From the NCBI GenBank assembly GCA_030062745.1, contig CP099849.1, positions 22,122,144-22,186,143 on the forward strand: DNA of 64,000 nucleotides, read 5' to 3'. Shown here piece after piece: positions 56,801-64,000 of the stretch. The notes under the pieces are model-generated. The model was not told the origin of the DNA, made no database searches, and worked only from the letters and a program-made list of their open reading frames with translations. Origin of the DNA: Capitulum mitella. Lineage: Eukaryota; Arthropoda; Thecostraca; Pollicipedomorpha; Pollicipedidae. Positions within the stretch are counted from its first letter, which is position 1. Each line of letters opens with the position of its first letter. The translations under genes and the position numbers were made by a program.

Positions 56801-58061
56801 CGGATCAAGAGAACAGTCATATAAAATAAAAGTCGCGAGTCGTTCCTGTTGAAGAACGAAGTACGCTCGTATTTGCTTTATTTGCGTTTCTCTTTTCTCG
56901 CACGAATGTCATGAGTTGCACCGACCCAGGATGTTTGCAGTCTGCGCAGCGTGCATGGTACCAACGCCAGCGCCTTTGTCTGTTGCGGCGGTGACGTTCC
57001 GGGTCCCGGGTCGGCTCTGTGTGGGAGGCGGCTGGCGTGGGCAGGTGGAAACGGTCGCTGCGGCCGAGAGGAGGCGACGGGTCGGCCGCCGTGAGAGCGG
57101 CTTCCTCCCACGCCGGTAAACGGGTCGCCTGGGGACCGTCGGCGTCTCGCGCCTCGCGCCTCGCGCCGCCGCCCGCGCGGGTGTCTGGACCGCGATGGCG
57201 GCGGCGGCAGCGGCGAGGATAATGAAGGCGTTTAGGTGCAGCCGGCCCGACCGCTAGGTCATCCTATGGGGCTTGCAGGAGGTTCAGACGGCCCCGCCAG
57301 AGCACCCCGCTGAGAAACGGGGGTTCTGACGGTCCTACCACGGGACTGTGGTGGGATTCTCGGAAGGTTCATACGGTTCCAGCACTGGAACGGTATGAAC
57401 CCTATTCCACCTTAAGCTTCCCACCACGGGACTGTGATGGGAAGCTTAGGGGGACTCGGACGGCACCACCGTGAGGCCTTGGCGGCACAATCGGTGTCTG
57501 AAATGGTCGCGGTCTTCTTTTGGTCGTGTCACACAATCCTCGCTTAATGCCGATGTATTGTGCTGTTGCCGTTTTCTATCGTCCATTTTTATGGTGCGTA
57601 TCACTCGTAAATCTTGCAGCGCATGACCATTGCACTTGTTTGCAAATTTGACAGTGATGGACTGCCTTGCCAGCGAGTAGGTTACTTCCGTGGGACGTTA
57701 TCGTTGACACGTGTTAACGCGTGGCGTTTTATTGCTCCAACCGCCCAGAACCCGTAACACTGTGCCGATACCATCGCCGACCATGTGGCGCGAAACGTCT
57801 GGTCCCAGTGCCCGTGTTCCCGCCTGGTCCGTGGCGAGGCAGCGCCCGGCGGACCGTGTCGGCGTCTCTGACCCGCCGCCCGCCTCTGCCGCAGGTCCGG
57901 CCACCGTGCACATGGTGTCGACCAACTCGTCGCCGCCGTTGGCGTACCCGGTCCAGGTGCCGCCCGGCCACATGATGCAGCAGGTGGTGGACGGCATGGG
58001 CACGCTGCGCCACGTGATCCTGTCGCCGGAGCCGCGCGTCATGCCGCCCATGCCGCCTTAC
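35309..58061 (+). CDS. FNDC3: FNDC3 (fibronectin type III domain protein 3), N-terminal exons only
   Basis: FNDC3A/B, called miles to go in fly, is an ER tail-anchored protein with nine fibronectin III repeats after a disordered N-terminus. The window holds only that N-terminus: exon A 35309-35693, alternative exon B 47455-47611 and exon C 57895-58061, with introns of about 10 to 22 kb. A and C together match the conserved vertebrate segment QQVILVQVNPGE...GPAQVPMMSPNGS...VPPGY: VVLLHIVDGES, GPATVHMVSTNSS, VQVPPGHMMQQVV. A and B both end in phase 1, so either can join C. Exon A has an apparent 1-base frame error in a CCG tract. The fibronectin repeats and the membrane anchor must lie beyond 64000. 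Confidence 0.85.
36961..37177. repeat. 31-base minisatellite, seven units
   Basis: GCCCGGCTT-type unit starts at 36961, 36992, 37023, 37054, 37085, 37116 and 37147, an exact 31-base period. Consensus about GCCCGGCTTCCTCGGACGTC followed by CAGTGNCCGGC. Confidence 0.9.
39200..39435. repeat. Tandem repeat of about 62 bases, three units
   Basis: Units start at about 39268 (GCGAGAGTGACCTGAACTG), 39331 (GCGAAACTGACCTGGCC) and 39393 (GCGAGGCTGACCTGACC), with a partial unit before. Confidence 0.75.
42345..42580. repeat. 21-base minisatellite, about eleven units, open on both strands
   Basis: GAGCT-type starts at 42345, 42366, 42387, 42408, 42429, 42450, 42471, 42492, 42513, 42534 and 42555. As 21 is a multiple of three, it reads as seven-residue repeats: plus ELGTGTV-like, minus SSAVPVL-like. 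The long open frames here are best explained by the repeat. Confidence 0.9.
47455..47611 (+). CDS. FNDC3: FNDC3 exon B, alternative first coding exon
   Basis: Starts ATG at 47455 and codes for MITTMTPSSAGASGPEAAGE... ending YMEYQPHICEVYTPEYG, donor GTGAGT, phase 1 out. It is the same phase as exon A, so it can join exon C directly. The Tyr-rich acidic tail looks like real protein, unlike the Arg/Ala-rich shadow frames around it. It lies in a dense CpG zone, consistent with a second promoter. A cassette exon from an acceptor at 47356 is possible but would add an unlikely Arg-rich stretch. Confidence 0.7.
50814..50856. repeat. GGCTCC hexanucleotide microsatellite
   Basis: About seven perfect copies of GGCTCC. 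Interrupted versions of the same motif occur near 41660 and 49315. Confidence 0.9.
57334..57450. other. Three consecutive stem-loops with six-base loops
   Basis: Stem 1: CCTACCAC / GTGGTGGG around loop GGGACT (57334-57355). Stem 2: GGTTCATACGGTTCC / GGAACGGTATGAACC around AGCACT (57366-57401), one mismatch in 15. Stem 3: CTTAAGCTTCCCACCAC / GTGATGGGAAGCTTAGG around GGGACT (57411-57450), two mismatches in 17. Stems 1 and 3 share CCAC-GGGACT-GTG. The block could be a structured intronic RNA or a MITE-like element. Confidence 0.7.
57895..58061 (+). CDS. FNDC3: FNDC3 exon C
   Basis: Acceptor CTCTGCCGCAG, donor GTGAGT, phase 1 in, phase 0 out, 55 full codons. GPATVHMVSTNSSPP, YPVQVPPGHMMQQVVDG and LRHVILSPEP match the FNDC3 block GPAQVPMMSPNGSVPP...VPPGYAPQVIEDNGVRRVVV. 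It ends VMPPMPPY, within the proline-rich region before the fibronectin repeats. Confidence 0.92.
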
Positions 58062-58159
58062 GTGAGTGCCGCCGCCGGTCGGCCTCACCGTCTCAGCGTG
58101 CTGTCAGTCACCGGGGGTGTTGTGTGCCCTGTGGCGGTCCGTTCCCTGTGACTCGGAGT

Positions 58160-58560
58160 GACTGACTTTGAGTGTTCGTTGCGGACGTTCCATGGACGTG
58201 AGTGCCGCCGCCTGCTGAGTGTCCGTTCTGTACATTCCCTGGACGTGAGTGCCACCGTCTGCTGAGTGTTCGTTCTGGACGTTCCCTGGACGTGAGTGCC
58301 GCCGCCTGCTGAGCGTTCGTTCTGTACATTCCCTGGACGTGAGTGCCGCCGCCTGCTGAGTGTTCGTTCTGGGCGTTCCCTGGACGTGAGTGCCGCCACC
58401 TGCTGAGTGTTCGATGTGGACGTTCCCTGGACGTGAGTGCCGCCGCCTGCTGAGTGTCCGTTCTGTACATTCCCTGGACGTGAGTGCCGCCGCCTGCTGA
58501 GCGTTCGTTCTGGACGTTCACTGGACGTGAGTGCCGCCGCCTGCCGGGCTCGCGGGCGCG
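58160..58560. repeat. 47-base minisatellite, eight units, each carrying a splice-donor-like site
   Basis: GTGAGTGCC occurs at 58198, 58245, 58292, 58339, 58386, 58433, 58480 and 58527, exactly 47 bases apart. Each unit reads ACGTGAGTGCCGCCGCC or nearly so, the same as the true exon C donor at 58062. The array starts about 100 bases into the intron. Confidence 0.92.
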
Positions 58561-61500
58561 GTGGCACGCCTGTCGCCGGCGGCAGTCATGTTCTCTGTGG
58601 TGGTCGTCCTGCCGGCACCTGTTCCGGCCCGCTGTCCTGTCCGGCTGCCGCTGCCGCCGCGCGCTCTGGCACGTGCCGTTCCCGAGGGCGTCGACGGCCG
58701 CGTATTGTCCTCCGTTCCGCCCCTGGTGAGGATGGCCTTGAGCCTGAGCTCGGGAACGCCGCCGAACCGTCAGGTGGCGGCGTTCCTTGTTGCGTCGCAT
58801 TCACGCTACTTTTGTCAGTGTGTTGATCTCCAAACTGCCACTAACATCGATATGGTTTCGTGCCCGTCAGGGCATAAGGCTTCTTTTACAAAGCGTATGT
58901 TTCTGTTATGAAAATCAAGGCATCGTGTCGCAAATCATTTTGACCGTTTGGCGCCAGGTCGACGACAAGATGGAGTGGATATTGCTGTTTTACAGTGATA
59001 TTGTCGTCGTAAAGTAAAAATTGAATGGCATGAGGGAAAACATCGTCCCTGCACTCCAACAGCATTCCGATGAGGCATGTCCCTTCTGGGCTGACTTTCA
59101 CCCACGGAAGAACAGACCCAGGAATGTAACCGCATAGATATACGGAGTCAGCGGCATGTGTGGCATTGCCAGCGCCTTAATGCGGACGGATGTCCTGTTA
59201 CCCCACTGAACAGTGCAACGGCCTTCCTCGTCGACCCCAATGTTTGGAGAGCGCAAGACATGCACCTTGCTCGGGGCAGAACCTGTCTCGGGGTCGGCAC
59301 GGGCCCGCGCTCAGCTGATCTTGGACCGGACTGCCGGGCGTATGGGGTCAGCAGGCCATTACCATACCGGCAGCGGTACCGGGAACCGGCCGCGACGGAA
59401 AGCCCGCCGTGCACGGCGCCGGCAGGCCCGCCGCGGTCCGACCGGCGGTCCGCGGCCGGCGCGGAGCTGGACCGTCCGCCGGCGTCCCGCTGCGGTGGCC
59501 GGGACCGCGCCGCCGACACGGACGCGGCGGGCTGGACGGGCCGACCCGACGGTGGCCGCTGTGACTGGACGCCCCGCGACGGAGGGTGTCGCCCGTCTGC
59601 GGTGTTCGCAAACGGTCGGCGGCGAGAAGCCGGCGGCGGGATGTTGGTGGGAATGTAAAATATCGGAGCTGAACTGTGATGGCGTGCGGTGAGTCACGTT
59701 TGTGTGAGTGAGTCGCGGTCGCGATATTCCCGAGGCTTCTTGTCTCGCGGGTCGGCGTGACGTCCCCTGACCGCATCCGCGTCGGCCTCGTTTCAATGTC
59801 CGCGGGTGCTGTTCATGTTTCCCGCTCATTCGCCGGTGCCTGGCTGTTGAAAGGCTGTGAGAATGGTTACCGATGGTCGAATTGGTCGCGAGAGTGGCAC
59901 ACCAGCCACATGCCCCTGGTCCTACCTGTGTTCCTCCGCCCTTCGTGGCGAACGATTTGTAGAGACTGACGTGTAGTCGGGGGCAAACTGCAAGTGTGCG
60001 ATTTCTCCATGTCATACAAGGCGTCGGTTCCGTTCAAAGTGCCACGTGCTGTTCCCGCACTCCGGGCCTGGTTTGAGCAGGCTCTGCGAAGCTCATTGAG
60101 GGACGGAGTTGCGATCGGCCGTTCTGCCGTGGGCCTACCACGGTGATCTCTGGTGTGGGACGCGTTCTGTCATCGCTGGTCTGCGTTCGCTGTGACCGTT
60201 GACCTGAGGCGGTGTGACTGCCCGCGGGGACCGCCTGATTGTTTGCCCTGACCGCAGACCTGAGACGATCTGACTGCGCGCCGTGACCGCTGACCTGGGA
60301 CTGTCAGACTGCCGTGAGCGCTGACCTGAGACTGTCGGATTCTGCCCGCCGCGACCGCCGACCTGGGACGGCCTGGCTGTCCGCTGTGACCGCTGACCTG
60401 GGACGGCCTGGCTGTCCGCAATGACCGCTGACCTGGTCGTGTCTGCCGTGACCGCCGACCTGGGACAGCCGGGCTGTCCGCTGTGACCGCTGACCTGGTC
60501 CCGTCTGCCGTGACCGCCGACCTGGGACGGCCTGGCCGTCCGCTGTGACCGCTGACCCGGTCCCGTCTGCCGTGACCGCCGACCCCGCACGGCCTGCCTC
60601 CTCGGGCCGTCACCTGTGGCGCCGCTGCCCTGGTGCGCCACAGGTTATTCCCGTCGGCCGGCGGCCGCGGCCGAACGCGTCTATTTCGGAGGCGGAGATG
60701 CGTCGCCGGCCGGCCGGGCGGCCGGCGGCGGCGTGGCGGGCAAGCACGGCGGCGGCGCCCCGGAAATCGGTCCGGACCGTGACACGTGGCGGCACTCGTG
60801 GGAACGACGCCGTCTCGGCGGCGGCGGCGGCGGCGGGCGGCCGCTGACCGCTGACCGCCAGGTGTCGCCGCTGTTGCTCTTCGGCGGCCTGGTTTCGTTG
60901 CAGATGTAGCCGGCGAATCGATGACGTGCGGTAGAATTTCTAGCGGCTGGACGTCAAAACGTAGTACGTTGGCTTATTGGCTGCTGATAGAAAAACGACA
61001 GCGTAATGTTCCAGTTCTTGTCTCCGCTGGAGAGCCAACGAAATAGCGGAATCGTGAAAAGAGAGTTGGAGAGTCGTTCCTGTTTCTGTCTTCTCACGAG
61101 TTCGTGAGGACTCTTTCCCGGAAACAAGCAGGCTTTCGCGGGGCGTGCTGCGGCGTGCAGTTGGTCTCCGGCCCTGTTGTCGCCATTCTTCGCCGCTCTG
61201 TGTGGTTGTGTCGCTATTTTCTCCGGTCTGCCGCCGTGGCCCAGGAAGCTCCGCTGCCCGTGAGCCGACGCTCGAAGTTGACATGAATGATGTCCGGGGT
61301 CGCCCAGCGGTGTGGCGGTGAGGTGTGACACGTGACGCAGCGGTGACTCACCGTCCCGGATGCTGCTGAGCGCGGTGTTATGTCCGTGAAAACCCCCATA
61401 AAACCCGGAATTCAGTTCTGTGGTGCGGCGTGAACGCTTCGTCTGTCCGCTGACTCAGTGACTGACGTCCCCGCCGACCCTGTGGCCGCCGACCCTGTGA

Positions 61501-64000
61501 CCGCCGACGTGTGACCCCGTCTCCGGTGACCTCGGTCGCTGTCATTGTCCGCCAGCCTGCCTACAATGGCGGCCGGGCGGCCGCAGCCAAGGCGAGACGC
61601 GCGACCGTCTTCCCCTTTGCCGCCGCCGCCGCCGCCGCCGCCGTCATCGCTTGTGCCATTCCGAACTGGACGCGGGAGCGGCGGGCGGCCCGGCCGGCCG
61701 CGGCAGCCGCTGCTCTGGAATTTTCCACCCCGCCCGGAGTGCAGTCCGTCCACGCCGCGCTGCTGCCGCGAAACGGATGCCCTGCTGACGGCTCGCAGGC
61801 GGCGGGCGGTCGTCGGGTGGCCGCCTGCGGCCGTCGCCGCCGACTGCCGCCGGCCGTCGCCGCCGCCGGCGCTCGTGGGCGGATCGTGCCGGGCAGCGCG
61901 ACGCGGCGCACTCGTGTGGTCGCGGCTCGCTGGTTCCGCTTTCTAGCGGTATTTGGGACGCACTGGCCGGCCGAGTGGCCCGTGATCGATTCAGCGGCGG
62001 CCGCACGCCGCATAACTGGGCCGGTGGTGGTGAAGGGGTGGGAGCGGCGGCGGCCCGGCCCGACCAGGCCGCACCTTCCGCCCCGGAGCTGGACCGACGC
62101 GACGACGGCGGCGGGTCGGCGCCGCGGACCCGTGCGGGTCCGAGACGACTGGGCGCGGGCCGCGCCGCCGGCCGGTGCCGGCAGGCCGGCGCGGCGCCAG
62201 CTGACGCGCGGCCGTGGCCGGCGCGTGCCCGGTGCGTGTCGGCCGAGCGGGGTCGGGGGCCGCTGACGCCAGGCGGCCGACCGATGCCGGACCTGGCCGG
62301 CGGCCGGCGCCGCCCCGCCAGCCCGCGCTCGCCGGGCTGGCAAACACGGTCCGGCGACAGAGGAAGGGCCGGCCAGGTTGGCTGCGTGCGGGCCGTGCGT
62401 CGTGGTTTCGATGTGTCACGCATTGATGATGGAGCACGGAGCCCTCACAGGTCGGAGTTGACTGGTTGGCTCGCCATTTGACTGGTGGGTTTGCGGACTT
62501 CCGACCATATGACTCACCCTCCGTAATCAGCCTTTTGTGGCCTGCTTTTGCGTTTGAGTAGGGAAGCTTTGCCAGAACTGGGAACGGTAGTTGGCTGGCT
62601 TTCGCACATTCACCGACCCAGCCCGGTTCTGTCTTCCCTTTCCACCGTTACATGATAAATGACTCGCGGAACAACAGCCATTCTCTCGCCTCGCCTCCCG
62701 CTTCCTGTTGTTTTCTTCAGCCGACTCGACGCCTCGCCTTCGCTGATAGCCGCAGTACCCGATTTGCGTCCGGACAACGACGATTTGAGCGGGTTATTTA
62801 CCGCGAGTGGCCGGCGTGCTCCAAATCCCAGGTCCATCCGCAGACGGGCCACCGGGTGCGTTGCTGTCGACGGGTGCGCCCGCGCTCCGCCTCCGTAGCC
62901 AGCTGACGTCTATCAAGTCTGGTTTATGCGACGCTGGATGCCGTTTCGGAGGGTTCCTAGGGAACAGTCGGCCGAGCAAAGTCGGCCGAGGTCCCTGGCG
63001 GGGACGGAGCGAGACGCTGTTCCAGTCGTCGGCACAAACCAGCTGACTTCACGCCGGCGCCTTAACTGGGCCGCCGACACGAGCCCCGACGGGCCGGACG
63101 GCGGCTCTGACCACTGTGGAAAAAGACCAGCCACCAGCAGGGTCGGCTGGCTGCTGGCGCGTCTCATGTGGAGCACCGGACTGCGTGGTACCGCAGGCCG
63201 GCCGGGACGCTCAGCGTGCACACATCATCACCGCCGCCGTCGACCGCTGGTCGCCGCTCGCCGGCGGCCTCGCAGCGGCGTCCCGGCGACCGGAGACCGG
63301 CCGGCCGGGACGGGTCGGCGGCCGGAAACTGGCGCCGCCCGCCATCGGCGGCACGTCCCGGCCGGCGGTCACCGGCGGCCGGCCGCCGGGTCAGCGGCGG
63401 ACTCTGAGCCCGTCCGCCGCCGGGCCGCGCGCCACGGAAGGGCTCCGGCCGCGCCCGCCGCCGGAGCGGCCGCAGGCGGACGACGAGTCATCGCGCTGCG
63501 GTGTCGGCTGTGCGCCGCGCCTCCTGACGTCTCCGGCTGACCGAGGTGTCGGAAGCGGTCGGATGGGAGGGGACAGACTCGGCGACCTCCCGGCGTGGCC
63601 TCTTGCGGACGAGCCGTGATTATATTGCATACAGTACCTTGCCGAAAGGGGTCGGCGGGTATTGTACCCCGCTTTTGAGGCCTTGACATGGAAGCAGATA
63701 CGGCTTTTTTGTCCGTACTCCTTAAGTAGTTCCTTGGGATGCTGTTAACTAAACACTGATATGGTCAGAAAAAGAAACGACTCTGACAATAGGGGAAATC
63801 AACATACTTTTTTTTGAAAGGCCAAGAGCTGCGCAACGTGCCCATCGTTATGGGATCATTGATTTTTCCGTGTCGCTTTTTGACGTGCAGCGTCTTATTT
63901 CATGACGCCACAGGCGATACGTTCGTTGCGCACCTGTTACAGATGACTGATGGTTCGAATTTTCCTGTTTAGACTGCTCGTCGTGCTAAGTGCACCTGAT
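58561..64000 (+). other. FNDC3 intron downstream of exon C, no exon recognised
   Basis: Mixed to high GC. It contains the minisatellite at 60185-60600 and no further FNDC3 exon I can identify; the next exon is presumably to the right of the window. Confidence 0.45.
60185..60600. repeat. Degenerate minisatellite with GTGACCGCTGACCTGG motif
   Basis: At least ten copies of GTGACCGCYGACCTGG, alternating with GACGGCCTGGCTGTCCGC or GTCCCGTCTGCC. The composite period is roughly 60 bases at the right end and is more ragged on the left. Confidence 0.8.

Larger units (their letters stand above)
47612..57894 (+). other. FNDC3 intron between exons B and C, no coding exon recognised
   Basis: Very GC-rich to about 52300, then mixed. 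It holds a GGCTCC hexamer tract at 50814-50856, poly-G runs near 52828 and 53850, and the stem-loop cluster at 57334. No known protein was recognised. Confidence 0.5.

Noticed and set aside
58160-60600. Regular short repeats resembling a CRISPR array
   Set aside because: Units are contiguous, without unique spacers, in a eukaryotic intron; they are minisatellites.
61545-61946. A proline-rich frame that might be the next FNDC3 exon
   Set aside because: No clear acceptor in phase 0 and no match to the FNDC3 region that should follow exon C; the proline run comes from a CCG repeat.

Overview
The window is nuclear DNA of an animal. Spliced GT-AG genes, long introns, AATAAA signals and arthropod-type TCAGT initiators point to an arthropod. 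Very GC-rich flanks, many poly-G runs and many intronic minisatellites suggest a crustacean, perhaps a barnacle; that last step is a guess from composition only.

Layout. 1-7377: no gene recognised. 7378-28164 (minus): a complete 17-exon PHF20/MBD-R2-type chromatin reader, rebuilt exon by exon, every junction in phase, 1146 codons plus stop. Its 8.5-kb intron 12, which interrupts the PHD finger, holds on the opposite strand a tandem family of small secreted cysteine-rich peptide genes: three intact two-exon genes (13681, 14716, 17175) and one unit that lost its signal exon (16055). 29613-33042 (minus): a five-exon fukutin gene, about 436 residues, with one apparent 1-base frame error in exon 4. 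35309 to beyond the right edge (plus): the first coding exons of an FNDC3 gene, head to head with fukutin, with two alternative N-terminal exons (35309-35693 and 47455-47611) that fit the same third exon (57895-58061). The rest of FNDC3 lies outside the window.

The FNDC3 introns are strongly GC-rich and hold several exact-period minisatellites. The 47-bp array at about 58160-58560 repeats a 5' splice-site sequence next to the real FNDC3 donor, and three stem-loops lie side by side at 57334-57450.

Composition switches inside genes. The first parts of PHF20 and fukutin and the stretch before FNDC3 exon A are AT-rich and almost free of CpG, while promoters and the remaining exons keep CpG. This looks like a footprint of 5' gene-body methylation.

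The large genes are unrelated in function: chromatin reading (PHF20), Golgi glycosylation (fukutin) and an ER-anchored fibronectin-repeat protein (FNDC3). The most novel item is the nested peptide cluster, whose family I do not recognise.
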